DNA of 64,000 nt from Burkholderia cepacia ATCC 25416 (GCF_001411495.1 NZ_CP012982.1:3100001-3164000), one strand, 5' to 3'; positions 16,827-26,742 are shown, numbered from the stretch's first letter. Notes: generated by a model from the letters alone, not told the origin. Numbers and translations: made by a program.

Positions 16827-17726
16827 TCAAGCGGTGGCGGCCGTCGCGGCCAGCATCTGTTCGGCGAAACGCTCGGCCGTGGCGGCCGCGGCGGCGGTCA
16901 TGATGTCGAGGTTGCCTGCGTACTTCGGCAGGTAGTCGCCGAGCCCTTCGACCTCCATGAACACCGACACGCGGTTGCCGTCGAACACCGGGCCGTTCTT
17001 CAGCGTATAGCCGGGCACGTAGCGTTGCACTTCCTTGACCATCGCATGCACGGACGCGGTGATCGCGTCGACGTCGGGCGGGCCGTCGGTCAGGCAGTGG
17101 ATCGTGTCGCGCATGATCAGCGGCGGCTCGGCCGGGTTGATCACGATGATCGCCTTGCCCTTGCGTGCGCCGCCGACCTGTTCGATCGCGCCGGACGTCG
17201 TGCGCGTGAATTCGTCGATGTTCTTGCGCGTGCCGGGGCCGACCGAGCGCGACGATACCGTCGCGACGATCTCGCCGTATGCGACCGGCTGCACGCGCGA
17301 CACCGCGTACACCATCGGGATCGTCGCCTGGCCGCCGCAGGTGACCATGTTCACGTTCGCCTGCGCGCTGTCGAGATGCGCGTCGAGGTTCACCGGCGGC
17401 ACGCAGTACGGCCCGATCGCGGCGGGCGTCAGGTCGATCATCTTCACGCCGAGTGCGGTGAGCTTGTCGGAGTTGTCGCGGTGCACGTAGGCCGACGTCG
17501 CGTCGAACGCGATGCGGATCTCGTCGGCGGCGACGTGCGGCAGCAGCCCGTCGACGCCCTTGTCGGTGGTCTTCAGGCCGAACTCGCGTGCCCGCGCGAG
17601 GCCGTCGGAGGCCGGATCGATGCCGACCATCCACACCGGTTCGAGCACCGGCGAGCGGCGCAGCTTCACCAGCAGGTCGGTGCCGATGTTGCCGGGCCCG
17701 ATCAGTGCGCATTTGATTTTCTTCAT
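16827..17726 (-). CDS. mhpF: acetaldehyde dehydrogenase (acylating)
   Basis: The 299-residue product has an N-terminal NAD-binding motif (IGPGNIGTD) and the catalytic C130 in [12 protein letters not shown]. It converts acetaldehyde or propanal with CoA and NAD to acetyl- or propionyl-CoA, in complex with the aldolase through substrate channelling. It lies 13 bases downstream of the hydratase gene and 16 bases upstream of the aldolase gene. In steroid degradation the corresponding enzyme is HsaG. Confidence 0.96.
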   Translation of the reverse strand: MKKIKCALIGPGNIGTDLLVKLRRSPVLEPVWMVGIDPASDGLARAREFGLKTTDKGVDGLLPHVAADEIRIAFDATSAYVHRDNSDKLTALGVKMIDLTPAAIGPYCVPPVNLDAHLDSAQANVNMVTCGGQATIPMVYAVSRVQPVAYGEIVATVSSRSVGPGTRKNIDEFTRTTSGAIEQVGGARKGKAIIVINPAEPPLIMRDTIHCLTDGPPDVDAITASVHAMVKEVQRYVPGYTLKNGPVFDGNRVSVFMEVEGLGDYLPKYAGNLDIMTAAAAATAERFAEQMLAATAATA

Positions 17727-17739
17727 CAGGATGGTTCCT

Positions 17740-18522
17740 TTAGATAAAGCGGACGTCGCAACTGCCGATGCCGGAGATATGCATCGACAGTGCGTCGCCG
17801 GCCGTGACCGGAATCAGTTTCGCGAGCGAGCCGGACAGCACGATCTCGCCGGCGAGCAGCGGCACGTCGTACGCGGCGAGCGTGTTCGCGAGCCACGCGA
17901 CCGCGTCGGCGGGATGGCCGAGCGCCGCGTCGCCGCGGCCTTGCGCGACGGGCTCGCCGTTCTTCTCGATCGTCATCTCGCACGCGGCGAGATCGAGCGT
18001 GCGCGGGTCGACGCGCGTTTCGCCGAGCACGTATACGCCGCACGACGCGTTGTCGGCGACGGTGTCCTCGATGCGGATCGCCCAGTCGCGGATGCGCGAG
18101 TCGACGATCTCGAAGCAGGGCGCGACGGCGGCCGTCGCGGCGATCACGTCGGTGCGGTCGATGCCGGGGCCGCGCAGGTCGCGCGCGAGGATGAACGCGA
18201 TCTCGCCCTCGGCGCGCGGCGCGATCAGCGAATCGGCGGCGATCGCTTCGCCGGCCGCGTAGTGCATGCCCGACAGCAGGATGCCGAAATCGGGCTGGCG
18301 CACGTTCAGCATGTCCTGCACGGCCTGGCTCGTCACGCCGATCTTCTTGCCGACGACCGCTTCGCCGTGTTCGACGCGGCGTTCGATGAAGCGCTGCTGG
18401 ATGCGGTACGCGTCGTCGAGCGACAGGCGGCGCGCACGGCCCGACAGCGGCGCGACCGGTGCGCGCGCGTGCCATGCGGCGTACAGCTCGTCGCCGAGCG
18501 TCGTATGCAGGCGGGAAGACAT
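17740..18522 (-). CDS. mhpD: 2-keto-4-pentenoate (2-hydroxydienoate) hydratase
   Basis: The 260-residue product belongs to the fumarylacetoacetate-hydrolase-like hydratases. It shows VGKKIGVTS near residue 60, the Glu-rich metal site in [12 protein letters not shown], and [10 protein letters not shown] near the C-terminus. It adds water to 2-hydroxypenta- or hexa-2,4-dienoate, made by the ring-cleavage hydrolase, and hands 4-hydroxy-2-oxoacid to the aldolase. In steroid degradation this is HsaE. It follows the DUF1329 gene by ~100 bases and starts the three-gene lower pathway block. Confidence 0.95.
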   Translation of the reverse strand: MSSRLHTTLGDELYAAWHARAPVAPLSGRARRLSLDDAYRIQQRFIERRVEHGEAVVGKKIGVTSQAVQDMLNVRQPDFGILLSGMHYAAGEAIAADSLIAPRAEGEIAFILARDLRGPGIDRTDVIAATAAVAPCFEIVDSRIRDWAIRIEDTVADNASCGVYVLGETRVDPRTLDLAACEMTIEKNGEPVAQGRGDAALGHPADAVAWLANTLAAYDVPLLAGEIVLSGSLAKLIPVTAGDALSMHISGIGSCDVRFI

Positions 18523-18624
18523 GAAAGGGCCCTCGAATGGAAATGGCCGCCGTCACGGGCGGCGTCGTGCGCCGGAGCGGGGCTCCGGCGCGTGGGTCGC
18601 GCGCATGCCGCGTCGGTCGGTCGA

Positions 18625-20007
18625 TCAGTTGCCCGAACTGCGGATCGCGTCAGGTGAGAAATACGCCTCGTTGAACTGCGGGCTGTTGTCGAGCTTCGGC
18701 ATCGGGCCTTCGTTCGTCAGGCGGTCGGCCATGTACGCGCCGGAGATCAGGTCGTGGAAGAACACCGCGCTCGGGTAGAACACCTTCGCGTCGTATGCGT
18801 ACAGCGACGTCGCGACGTTGGTGCGCCACAGCTGGCCGCGCGCGTCGTAGTTGTCCGCGAGCAGCGATTGCCACGAATCCTCGTCGATGTACAGCACGCG
18901 CTTCGCGTACTGGTGACGGTAGCCGCTCTTCAGCGTGGCCTGCAGCACCCACACGCGATGCAGTTCGTAGCGGATGTAGCTCGGGTTCTCGTGGCCCTTG
19001 GTCAGCAGTTCGCCGTACTTCACCGCGCTGTCCATCACCTTGTAGTTGTTGTACGGCACGTAGATCTCGCGCTTGCCGACGATCTTCCAGTCGTAGCGAT
19101 CGCCGGGGCCGTTGTACAGGCGGTCGTCGTCGACCGTGCGGAAGCCGCCCGGGCCCTGCGGCTGGTCGTAGCCGTATTCAGGCGCCTGGCGCACGCGCCG
19201 CGTACCGGGGTTGTACATCCACGTGCGCGACGAGTTGTCCGCGCCGGCCTTGTCCCAGTTCGTGAAGCCGACGATCAGCGAGCCGCGGTCGGACAGCGGC
19301 AGCTCCGTCGCGTTGCGGTAGTACGTGCGGTTGTTCAGGTCGCTCTTCACGTCGTACTTGCCGACGTTGCGCGGCGAGTAGATGTCGTAGCGCACCTTGC
19401 CCCACGCGATGTTGCCGTCGGAGTAGACGACCGCCTGGTCGTAGGTGGCCTGCTCGGTGCCGATCGACGACGAGAAGCGCTGGTTCCACAGCAATTCGGC
19501 GGCGGTCTTCGGGATCGGATAGGGCACCGTCGGCGGCGCGTTCGTGAGGCCGTTCGCGTCGGACGTCATCGTCGAATCCGGCGCGTACGTGCGAATGTCC
19601 TTGTAGACGGAATCCGGATAGCGGAAGTCGCGGTGGGTCGGGTAGACGATGATCTTGAACGTGGCCGGATAGCGCTTGAACATCGCCTTCTGGCCGTCGG
19701 TCAGGTGCTCCGCGTACTGCGCCATGTTCTCCGCGGTGATCGTCGCGACCGGCTTCTCGCTCGCGTACGGATCGGGGTAACGGCTGCCGCGCTTGTACTG
19801 CACGTCCGGCGGCGTGCCGAGCCACTTGCCCGACCACTCGGGCACGCCGCTGTCCTTGCTCGCGGCGCGCACGGCGCCCATCGGGGTCAACTGGCCGTCG
19901 AGCGCCTTCAGGTCGTCCGGCGTGACCTTCGGGTACGACGCCGTCGCGGCGAGTGCGCACGCGGCGATCACCGACGCGCGCAGGAGGGGGAGACGAATTC
20001 GCTTCAT
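18625..20007 (-). CDS. DUF1329 family periplasmic protein
   Basis: The 460-residue product has an N-terminal signal (MKRIRLPLLRASVIAACAL) that might be read as a weak lipobox. The DUF1329 body follows: a Tyr/Asp-rich LolB-like fold with segments such as YPTHRDFRYPD and the C-terminal FHDLISGAYMADRL. The start at 20007 is chosen because the frame upstream lacks family sequence. DUF1329 genes are almost always next to DUF1302, and the pair recurs with YCF48 and RND genes in catabolic clusters for hydrophobic compounds. A carrier between outer membrane and RND pump is a reasonable but unproven role. Confidence 0.88.
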   Translation of the reverse strand: MKRIRLPLLRASVIAACALAATASYPKVTPDDLKALDGQLTPMGAVRAASKDSGVPEWSGKWLGTPPDVQYKRGSRYPDPYASEKPVATITAENMAQYAEHLTDGQKAMFKRYPATFKIIVYPTHRDFRYPDSVYKDIRTYAPDSTMTSDANGLTNAPPTVPYPIPKTAAELLWNQRFSSSIGTEQATYDQAVVYSDGNIAWGKVRYDIYSPRNVGKYDVKSDLNNRTYYRNATELPLSDRGSLIVGFTNWDKAGADNSSRTWMYNPGTRRVRQAPEYGYDQPQGPGGFRTVDDDRLYNGPGDRYDWKIVGKREIYVPYNNYKVMDSAVKYGELLTKGHENPSYIRYELHRVWVLQATLKSGYRHQYAKRVLYIDEDSWQSLLADNYDARGQLWRTNVATSLYAYDAKVFYPSAVFFHDLISGAYMADRLTNEGPMPKLDNSPQFNEAYFSPDAIRSSGN

Positions 20008-20045
20008 GACAAATCCTCTTGCTGAGTGACGAGCGGCCGGGCCGC

Positions 20046-21611
20046 TCAGAAGTGGTAGGTCGCCGTGGCCAGCACGTAGTCGCGATCCGCGAGCGGGCGC
20101 GTGACCGGGTTCGGCGAGCCGAGGAACTTCGCATAGACGAGCGACAGCTGCAGGTTGCTCAGGCGCGTGAACGTCACGCCGGCCGTCACGCGGTGGTCGC
20201 CCTGGCCCGTCAGCGAGCCGAGCGCGCCGGCGAGCGGCGACGTGCCCGTCAGGTCGTGCGTGTAGGTCAGCGGGACGTCGAGATCCCAGCCGTTGAACAC
20301 GTTCTTGTAGCTGAGCGTCCACGCGATCTCCATCGCGAGCGCGTTGCGCGAGTTGGCGAGCGTGGTCGACCCGTCGAGCTCGGAGATGCTGCCCGCATGC
20401 ACGTACGTCAGTTCGCCGATCAGCGACTGCGAATTCGCGAGGAAGCTCGGCCCGATCGAGTAGATGCCGGACAGGTTGGTCTGCAGCACGTTCGCGCGGG
20501 TCGACTGCGGGCCCGTCGCGGTATTGACGAGCACCGCCGCGCCCTGGCGGTACGACACTTCGCCCGCGACGTTCACCGGGCCGACCTGCGTCGAGAAGCT
20601 CGCGCCGGTCAGCTTGATGTTGCTGAAGTAGGTCTGCTGGTACTGGAGCGTCGGGAAGTACGTGGTGACGACACTCGGGTTCATGTCGTTGTAGTGCAGG
20701 TGGTACAGGCCCAGCTCGGTGTCGCCGAGCACGCGAAAGCGCGCGCCGATCCCCCACTGGTTACGTGCGCTCGGCTTGTCGTCGGGGCCGCGCGGAATGA
20801 TCATCCCGCCCGGGCCGATGATGAACTGCGCGCCCGGGCCCGTTACGTCGGAGTAGCTCCAGTACGTGCCGGGCGCGGTCAGCCGGTTCTGCTGGTACGA
20901 GAACTGGTAGTAGCCGAGCAGGCTGAAGTTCGGCGTGATCTGCCACTGCGTCGAGATCTGCGGCACCGGCAGCAGGATGTCCTTCACCTCGGCGCCGGCC
21001 ATGTACGACTTGGTCGCGTCGGACGGCCCCTGTGCACCCGCGATGTTCGGGAAGAACAGGCTTTCGCCCCACGCGACCACTTGATCGCCGACCTTCACGT
21101 TCAGGCTCGTCGAACCGATGTGGAACGTGTTGTATGCATACGCGGCGAGCAGCGTCGTGTGGCCGCCCGACCAGTAGCGCGCGTCGCTCGTGAAATTGTT
21201 GTACTGGCCCGACTGGTTCACGGTGCCCGGCGCGTCGTTGTAGTTCGGGCGGCGATAGGCCTGGTCGTAGAACGTGTCGGCACGCACGAACACACCCCAG
21301 TCGTCGTGCTTCAGGTTCACTTCGCCGAGCAGGCTGACCTGGTTCTCGATCAGCTTGTTCTTCGCGAAGTTGCGGTCGCCGTCGTCGCCGTTGATGTTCG
21401 CCGGCGTGAGGAGATTGCCGCTCGGTGCGCGGGTGCGCATGCCGAGGCCGTAACTGAGCGTGAACGTGTAGTCCAGCGTCGTGTCGGCGCCCAGCTCGAT
21501 CGTGCTGCCGGCGTGCGCGCCGGGAACGGCGCACGTCAGCAGCGCGGCGGCCAGCGTCGACAGCGTGGCGGTGGCCCGCTTGTCGGTACGGCGCGAAATC
21601 CGTTGTTGCAT
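20046..21611 (-). CDS. DUF1302 family outer-membrane-type protein
   Basis: The 521-residue product begins with a long signal peptide ending at AHA before GSTIELG. It continues with repeated amphipathic beta strands and ends in TATYHF, with the terminal Phe typical of outer-membrane barrels. It shows the DUF1302 hallmarks GDQVVAWGESLFFPN and NVAGEVSYRQGAAVL. A GGAG ribosome site precedes the ATG at 21611; the frame is open upstream but without family sequence. It forms a pair with the DUF1329 gene 38 bases downstream. Passage of a hydrophobic substrate across the outer membrane is inferred. Confidence 0.9.
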   Translation of the reverse strand: MQQRISRRTDKRATATLSTLAAALLTCAVPGAHAGSTIELGADTTLDYTFTLSYGLGMRTRAPSGNLLTPANINGDDGDRNFAKNKLIENQVSLLGEVNLKHDDWGVFVRADTFYDQAYRRPNYNDAPGTVNQSGQYNNFTSDARYWSGGHTTLLAAYAYNTFHIGSTSLNVKVGDQVVAWGESLFFPNIAGAQGPSDATKSYMAGAEVKDILLPVPQISTQWQITPNFSLLGYYQFSYQQNRLTAPGTYWSYSDVTGPGAQFIIGPGGMIIPRGPDDKPSARNQWGIGARFRVLGDTELGLYHLHYNDMNPSVVTTYFPTLQYQQTYFSNIKLTGASFSTQVGPVNVAGEVSYRQGAAVLVNTATGPQSTRANVLQTNLSGIYSIGPSFLANSQSLIGELTYVHAGSISELDGSTTLANSRNALAMEIAWTLSYKNVFNGWDLDVPLTYTHDLTGTSPLAGALGSLTGQGDHRVTAGVTFTRLSNLQLSLVYAKFLGSPNPVTRPLADRDYVLATATYHF

Positions 21612-21764
21612 GGTGTCTCCTCTTGGGGGTATCGACGACGGTCGACTATGTGTTGTCGTGAGAGGCAGAGTAGGGAGATCGCGGTAGCAGGGAATCGTCA
21701 AAATGAACTAGATGACTTCCCTAGGACTGGCAACGATCGCGCGACGCCGCGTGCGCGACGCGTG

Positions 21765-22544
21765 TCATCGCGCGTTCGCCTGTGCCGCCGACAGGAACGC
21801 AGGCCGTTCGCCGCCGCCGTCGAGCCGCAGGTTCGCGCCCGACGTGTACGACGCGTCGGGCGACGCGAGAAAGAGGCACGCGGAGGCAACGTCGTCGGGT
21901 GCCGCGAGGCGGCCGGCGGGAATCGTCGCGCGGATCGCGTCGAGCGCATCGTCGTCGCCGTAGTGGCCTTCGGTGGCCGATTCCGTCTGCACGAGGCTCG
22001 GGCTGATCGCGCACACGCGCACCCGCGGCGCCCACTCGACCGCGAGCGACGTGACCGCATTGACGAGGCCCGCTTTCGCGGCGCCGTACGCGGCCGTGCC
22101 GGGCGACGGCCGCGATGCGCTGACGCTCGCGATGAACAGCATCACGCCGCCTTCGGGCTGCGGCTGCATGATCGCGTTCACGCGCTGCGCGAGCTGCAGC
22201 GGCGCGATCAGGTTCAGCCGCACGATCGATTCGGTGAAGCGCGGCGACGCATCGGCCGCAAGCGCGAACGGCGAGCCGCCCGCGTTGTTGACGAGCACGT
22301 CGAGGCCGCCGGCCTCCGCGCGGATCGTCGCGAGCATCGCGTCGACCTGCTCGATGTCGCGCAGGTCGGCCGCGACGAATGCCGCCTTGCGGCCGCCGGC
22401 CGCGGGCGGCGTGTCGGGCGCGCTGCGTCCGCAGACGAACACGCGCGCGCCCGCCGCGAGAAACCGTTCGGCGATGCGCCGCCCGATGCCCTTGGTGCCG
22501 CCCGTCACGAGCACCGTCTTGCCGCTGTAGTCGAATCCGTTCAT
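21765..22544 (-). CDS. SDR-family oxidoreductase
   Basis: The 259-residue product is a classical SDR: TGGTKGIG at residues ~12-19, NNAGGSPF, Ser in the IASVSASRP segment, and YGAAKAG. A GGAGG site precedes the ATG at 22544. It is the first gene of the leftward operon and is divergent from the meta-cleavage-product hydrolase, with a 139-bp shared intergenic region. It probably oxidises or reduces an alcohol or ketone on the cluster's substrate; FabG-like functions cannot be excluded. Confidence 0.88.
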   Translation of the reverse strand: MNGFDYSGKTVLVTGGTKGIGRRIAERFLAAGARVFVCGRSAPDTPPAAGGRKAAFVAADLRDIEQVDAMLATIRAEAGGLDVLVNNAGGSPFALAADASPRFTESIVRLNLIAPLQLAQRVNAIMQPQPEGGVMLFIASVSASRPSPGTAAYGAAKAGLVNAVTSLAVEWAPRVRVCAISPSLVQTESATEGHYGDDDALDAIRATIPAGRLAAPDDVASACLFLASPDASYTSGANLRLDGGGERPAFLSAAQANAR

Positions 22545-22683
22545 CGTCTGCCTCCGTTTCGGTGGGCCGATGATAGGAAGAAGCGCGCGCGGCTTCGTAG
22601 TCTGAAAGGATGATGCCGGCCGGCGCCGGCGACGCAATCATCGTGGTCAGGCATCCATCGAACGACGAAGGAGACAACCCGCG
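22545..22683. promoter_or_regulatory. divergent promoter region of the two lower-pathway operons
   Basis: This 139-bp gap separates outward-reading operons, so both promoters must lie here or nearby. It contains GC-rich dyads and a GATGAT pair. I could not assign confident -35/-10 boxes. No regulator gene is adjacent, so control probably comes from elsewhere. Confidence 0.5.
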
Positions 22684-23520
22684 ATGACGATCCCCACGAC
22701 GCCGCCGGCCGGCATCTTCACCGACGTGCCGGGCGGCCTGCGCCTGCACCATTACGAGGCGGGCAAAGGCCGGCCCGTGGTGTTCATCCACGGCAGCGGC
22801 CCGGGCGCCAGCGGTTTCAGCAACTTCAAGCACAACGTGCCCGCGTTCGCGGCGGCCGGCCATCGCGCGATCGTCGTCGACCTGCCGGGCTACGGGCAGT
22901 CGTCGAAGCCGTCCGACGTCGCCTATACGCTCGATTTTTTCGTCGGCGCGCTGCATGCGCAACTGGACGCGCTCGGGATCGGGCCGGCCGTGCTGCTTGG
23001 CAATTCGCTCGGCGGCGCGATCGCGCTCAAGTACGCGCTCGATTACCCGGACGAAGTCGACGGGCTGATCATGATGGCGCCGGGCGGCGTCGAGGATCGC
23101 GACACTTATTTCCGGATGGAAGGCATCCAGCGGATGGTGAAGCTGTTCACCAATCGCCAGATGAATGACGACACGATGCGCGAGCTGCTCACGCTGCTCG
23201 TGCACGATCCGGCGATCGTCACCGACGCGCTCGTGGCCGAGCGGATGAAGGTGTGCGTCGAGCAGCCGACCGAAGTGCTCTCGACGATGAGCGTGCCGAA
23301 CCTGACCGGTGCGCTCGGCGACCTGCGCTGCCCGGTGCTGGGTTTCTGGGGAACGGACGACCGTTTTAATCCGGTCGGCGGCGCGCTGAAATTCCTCGAA
23401 CACTGTCGTGACGCGCGCTTCGTGCTGATGAACCGGTGCGGCCACTGGGTGATGGTGGAACACGCCGACTATTTCAATCGGGAATGCCTCGATTTTCTTG
23501 CGGCGCGGAATACGCGATAA
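22684..23520 (+). CDS. meta-cleavage-product hydrolase (HsaD/TesD/BphD type)
   Basis: The 278-residue product is an alpha/beta hydrolase. It has HGSGPGASG near residue 36, the nucleophile S108 in LLGNSLGGAIA, the acid D226 in FWGTDDRFNP, and catalytic H254 in RCGHWVMVEH. This combination is characteristic of C-C hydrolases that cut meta-cleavage ring products, such as HsaD/TesD in steroid rings and BphD in biphenyl. The product dienoate would go to the hydratase, aldolase and acetaldehyde dehydrogenase of the divergent operon. A GGAG ribosome site precedes the ATG. No extradiol dioxygenase is in the window, so the ring-cleavage step must be encoded elsewhere. Confidence 0.9.
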   Translation: MTIPTTPPAGIFTDVPGGLRLHHYEAGKGRPVVFIHGSGPGASGFSNFKHNVPAFAAAGHRAIVVDLPGYGQSSKPSDVAYTLDFFVGALHAQLDALGIGPAVLLGNSLGGAIALKYALDYPDEVDGLIMMAPGGVEDRDTYFRMEGIQRMVKLFTNRQMNDDTMRELLTLLVHDPAIVTDALVAERMKVCVEQPTEVLSTMSVPNLTGALGDLRCPVLGFWGTDDRFNPVGGALKFLEHCRDARFVLMNRCGHWVMVEHADYFNRECLDFLAARNTR

Positions 23521-23586
23521 CGCCGGATGCCCGCGAGGGCCTGCCCCGATGCGGGCGGGCCGTCTGATCACATACATGGAGACGAC

Positions 23587-24375
23587 ATGAAGCTCATCGA
23601 AGACCTGTTCGACCTGCGCGGCAAGGTGGCCGCGATCACCGGCGGCGCGCGCGGCATCGGCGCGGAGACCGCGCGCACGCTGGCCGCGGCCGGTGCGAGC
23701 GTCGCGATTCTCGACGTGCTGTCGCAACCGGCGGAAGCGCTCGTCGAGGAGATCCGCGCGCAGGGCGGCCAGGCCGCGTTCTGGTCGCTCGACGTGACGC
23801 AGGAGGCCGACGTGGCACGCGTGTTCGGCGAGATCGTCGCGCGCTTCGGGCGCCTCGACGTGCTCGTGAACAACGCGGGCATCGAAGGCCACAACGTGCC
23901 GACGCACGAGCTCACGCTCGCGCAGTGGCAGCGCGTGCAGGACGTGAACGTCAACGGCGTGTTCCTGTGCACGCGTGCCGCGATTCCGCATATCGACGCG
24001 GCCGGCGGCGGGTCGATCGTGAACCTGTCGTCGATGTACGGGATCGTCGGCGGGCCCGACGTGCCCGCGTATCACGCGTCGAAGGCCGCGGTGCGGATGA
24101 TGGCGAAGGTCGACGCGATGCTGTACGCGGCGAAGAACATCCGTGCGAACTCGGTGCATCCCGGCTATATCCGTACGCCGATGCTCGAGGAAGCGTTCCG
24201 CCAGATGGGGCAGGACCCGGACAACGTGTTCGGTTATCTGCAGACGCACGTGCCGATGGCGAAGATCGGCAGCCCGCGCGACATCGCGGCCGGCATCCTG
24301 TATCTCGTGTCGCCGGCCGGCCGTTATGTGACGGGCGCGGAGCTCGTGATCGACGGCGGTTATACCGCGCGCTGA
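23587..24375 (+). CDS. SDR-family oxidoreductase
   Basis: This 262-residue classical SDR has [25 protein letters not shown] and [11 protein letters not shown]. The N-terminus [13 protein letters not shown] and the family pattern suggest an alcohol dehydrogenase acting on a cyclic compound (hydroxysteroid or cyclohexanol types). The start at 23587 follows a GGAGACGAC site; an earlier in-frame ATG at 23527 is less likely. It sits between the ring-cleavage hydrolase and etfB in the same direction, so it is probably part of that operon. Confidence 0.87.
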   Translation: MKLIEDLFDLRGKVAAITGGARGIGAETARTLAAAGASVAILDVLSQPAEALVEEIRAQGGQAAFWSLDVTQEADVARVFGEIVARFGRLDVLVNNAGIEGHNVPTHELTLAQWQRVQDVNVNGVFLCTRAAIPHIDAAGGGSIVNLSSMYGIVGGPDVPAYHASKAAVRMMAKVDAMLYAAKNIRANSVHPGYIRTPMLEEAFRQMGQDPDNVFGYLQTHVPMAKIGSPRDIAAGILYLVSPAGRYVTGAELVIDGGYTAR

Positions 24376-24407
24376 CGCGGCGATCGCACCACAAGGGGGA
24401 CGCGCAG

Positions 24408-25157
24408 TTGAAAGTGCTCGTGGCAGTGAAACGCGTGGTCGACGCGAACGTGAAGGTCGGCGTGAAATCCGACCGGACGGGCGTCGACATCGCGAACGTG
24501 AAGATGTCGATGAACCCGTTCGACGAGATTGCGGTGGAGGAGGCCGTGCGGTTGAAGGAGGCCGGTGTCGTGACCGAAGTGGTCGCGGTGTCGGTCGGCG
24601 TCGCGCAGGCGCAGGAAACGCTGCGCACGGCGCTCGCGATCGGCGCGGATCGCGCGATCCTCGTCGAATCGAACGACAGCGTCGAACCGCTGGGCGTCGC
24701 GAAGGTGTTGAAGGCGCTGGTCGACAAGGAACAGCCGTCGCTCGTGATCCTCGGCAAGCAGGCGATCGACGACGATTCGAACCAGACCGGGCAGATGCTG
24801 GCCGCGCTGGCGGGTTTGCCGCAGGCGACGTTTGCATCGAAGGTGGGGGTGGCCGACGGGCGTGCGACGGTTGCGCGCGAAGTCGACGGCGGCGCGGAAA
24901 CGCTGTCGCTTCGACTGCCGGCCGTGGTGACCACCGACCTGCGTTTGAACGAACCGCGCTACGTGACCTTGCCGAACATCATGAAGGCGAAGAAGAAGCC
25001 GCTCGAGATCGTGCAGCCCGGCGACCTTGGCGTGGATGTGACGCCGCGTTTGAAAGTGCTCAACGTGAACGAGCCGCCGAAGCGCGCAGCCGGCGTGAAG
25101 GTGCCGGACGTGCAGACGCTGGTCGCGAAGCTGAAGACCGAAGTCAGGGTGCTGTAA
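24408..25157 (+). CDS. etfB: electron transfer flavoprotein, beta subunit
   Basis: The 249-residue product matches Etf[21 protein letters not shown] at the start and the [19 protein letters not shown] segment. The [16 protein letters not shown] (AMP-binding) motif is also present. The start is TTG at 24408, with GGGGGA upstream; no ATG fits. With EtfA it accepts electrons from acyl-CoA dehydrogenases, such as the pair at 1.6-4.1 kb, and passes them to ETF:quinone oxidoreductase. The gene lies within the catabolic operon, but this may also be the main cellular ETF. Confidence 0.96.
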   Translation: MKVLVAVKRVVDANVKVGVKSDRTGVDIANVKMSMNPFDEIAVEEAVRLKEAGVVTEVVAVSVGVAQAQETLRTALAIGADRAILVESNDSVEPLGVAKVLKALVDKEQPSLVILGKQAIDDDSNQTGQMLAALAGLPQATFASKVGVADGRATVAREVDGGAETLSLRLPAVVTTDLRLNEPRYVTLPNIMKAKKKPLEIVQPGDLGVDVTPRLKVLNVNEPPKRAAGVKVPDVQTLVAKLKTEVRVL

Positions 25158-25173
25158 CAGGGAACGCAACGAA

Positions 25174-26118
25174 ATGACGATTCTGGTAATTGCGGAACAC
25201 GACAACGCGTCGATCAGGGCGGCGACACTCAATGCGGTGGCGGCTGCGCGGGTGCTCGGTGCGGCAGGCGGCGGTGACGTGCATGTTCTGGTCGCGGGCC
25301 ACAACGCGCAAGCGGCGGCCGACGCGGCCGCGAAGATCGCAGGTGTGTCGAAGGTGTTGCTGGCCGATGCGCCGCAACTCGAAGCAGGTCTCGCGGAAAA
25401 CGTCGAAGCGACCGCGTTGAACATCGCGAAGGACTATTCGCATATCCTCGCGCCGGCGACTGCGTACGGCAAGAACGTCGCGCCGCGTATCGCCGCGAAG
25501 CTGGACGTCGCGCAGATCTCCGAGATCACGGCGGTCGTGTCGGTCGACACGTTCGAGCGCCCGATCTACGCGGGCAACGCGATCGCGACGGTGCAGTCGG
25601 GCGACCCGGTCAAGGTCATCACGGTGCGCGCGACGGGTTTCGATCCGGTGGCGGCGGAAGGCGGCAGCGCGTCGGTCGAGAAGATCGAGGCAGCGGCAGA
25701 CGCCGGCAAGTCGCAGTTCGTCAGCCGTGAAGTGACGAAGCTGGACCGTCCGGAACTCACCAGCGCGAAGATCATCGTGTCGGGCGGCCGTGGTCTGGGC
25801 AGCGGCGAGAACTACACGAAGGTGCTGGAGCCGCTGGCCGACAAGTTGAGCGCGGCACTCGGCGCATCGCGCGCGGCAGTCGACGCCGGCTACGTGCCGA
25901 ACGACTACCAGGTCGGCCAGACCGGCAAGATCGTCGCGCCGCAGCTTTACATCGCGGTGGGCATCTCGGGTGCGATCCAGCATCTGGCCGGCATGAAGGA
26001 TTCGAAGGTGATCGTCGCGATCAACAAGGACCCGGAAGCACCGATCTTCAGCGTGGCCGACTACGGCGTGGTCGGCGACCTGTTCACGCTCGTGCCGGAA
26101 GCGGTCGCGGCGCTCTGA
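25174..26118 (+). CDS. etfA: electron transfer flavoprotein, alpha subunit
   Basis: The 314-residue product is EtfA. The N-terminal nucleotide-binding-like domain starts [14 protein letters not shown]. The C-terminal FAD domain carries [29 protein letters not shown], and the final [16 protein letters not shown] and NKDPEAPIF motifs. It starts 16 bases after etfB and two bases separate it from the next gene. Confidence 0.97.
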   Translation: MTILVIAEHDNASIRAATLNAVAAARVLGAAGGGDVHVLVAGHNAQAAADAAAKIAGVSKVLLADAPQLEAGLAENVEATALNIAKDYSHILAPATAYGKNVAPRIAAKLDVAQISEITAVVSVDTFERPIYAGNAIATVQSGDPVKVITVRATGFDPVAAEGGSASVEKIEAAADAGKSQFVSREVTKLDRPELTSAKIIVSGGRGLGSGENYTKVLEPLADKLSAALGASRAAVDAGYVPNDYQVGQTGKIVAPQLYIAVGISGAIQHLAGMKDSKVIVAINKDPEAPIFSVADYGVVGDLFTLVPEAVAAL

Positions 26119-26120
26119 CG

Positions 26121-26648
26121 ATGCCGCTGTTCGAATTCAACGGGATGCGGCCGCGCGTCGATCCGTCCGCGTACGTCGACCCGAGCGCGGTCGTGATCGG
26201 CGACGTGACGATCGGCGCACGCTGCTACATCGGCCCGCATGCGAGCCTGCGCGGCGACTTCGGCGCGATCGTCGTCGAAGACGGCAGCAACGTGCAGGAT
26301 GGCTGCGTGCTGCACGTCGGGATCGGCGAGACGTGCCGGCTCGGCGTCAATAGTCACATCGGCCACGGTGCGATCGTGCATGGCGCGACGCTCGAACCCG
26401 ACACGATGATCGGAATGAATGCGGTCGTGATGGACGGCGCGACCATCGGCGCCACGACGATCGTCGCCGCGTGCGCATTCGTGAAGGCCGGCTACGACGT
26501 GCCGCGCGGCGTGCTGCTCGCGGGCATGCCGGGGCGCGTCGTGCGTCGGCTGAGCGACGCGGAGATCGACGCGAAGGCGAACGGCACGCGGATTTATCAG
26601 CAGCTGGCGGCGGATTGCCTGAGGACGATCAGGCGGATCGACGCGTGA
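26121..26648 (+). CDS. gamma-carbonic-anhydrase-like / PaaY-type hexapeptide protein
   Basis: The 175-residue product is a left-handed beta-helix protein with hexapeptide repeats (VIGDVTIGARCYIGPHASLRG). It carries His residues at gamma-carbonic-anhydrase metal positions (LHVG, NSHIGHGAIVHG). The C-terminal helix follows RVVRRLSDAEI. It resembles PaaY/CaiE proteins, which accompany CoA-dependent catabolism; PaaY is a thioesterase that recycles CoA from dead-end intermediates. It starts two bases after etfA, so it is in the same operon. CoA recycling is inferred; carbonic anhydrase activity is the alternative. Confidence 0.88.
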   Translation: MPLFEFNGMRPRVDPSAYVDPSAVVIGDVTIGARCYIGPHASLRGDFGAIVVEDGSNVQDGCVLHVGIGETCRLGVNSHIGHGAIVHGATLEPDTMIGMNAVVMDGATIGATTIVAACAFVKAGYDVPRGVLLAGMPGRVVRRLSDAEIDAKANGTRIYQQLAADCLRTIRRIDA

Positions 26649-26742
26649 GCGAAGGGCATCCGGGGGCAGGATGCGACGGATTGCCGGGCAGGTTGCCGTT
26701 GCCGTAAGATCGGCACTGGCTTTCCACCGGCATTCGCGTCAC

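Noticed and set aside
22545..22683. GATGAT/ATCATC sequences in the divergent gap as an operator
   Set aside because: The match is short and imperfect, so I did not assign it as an operator.
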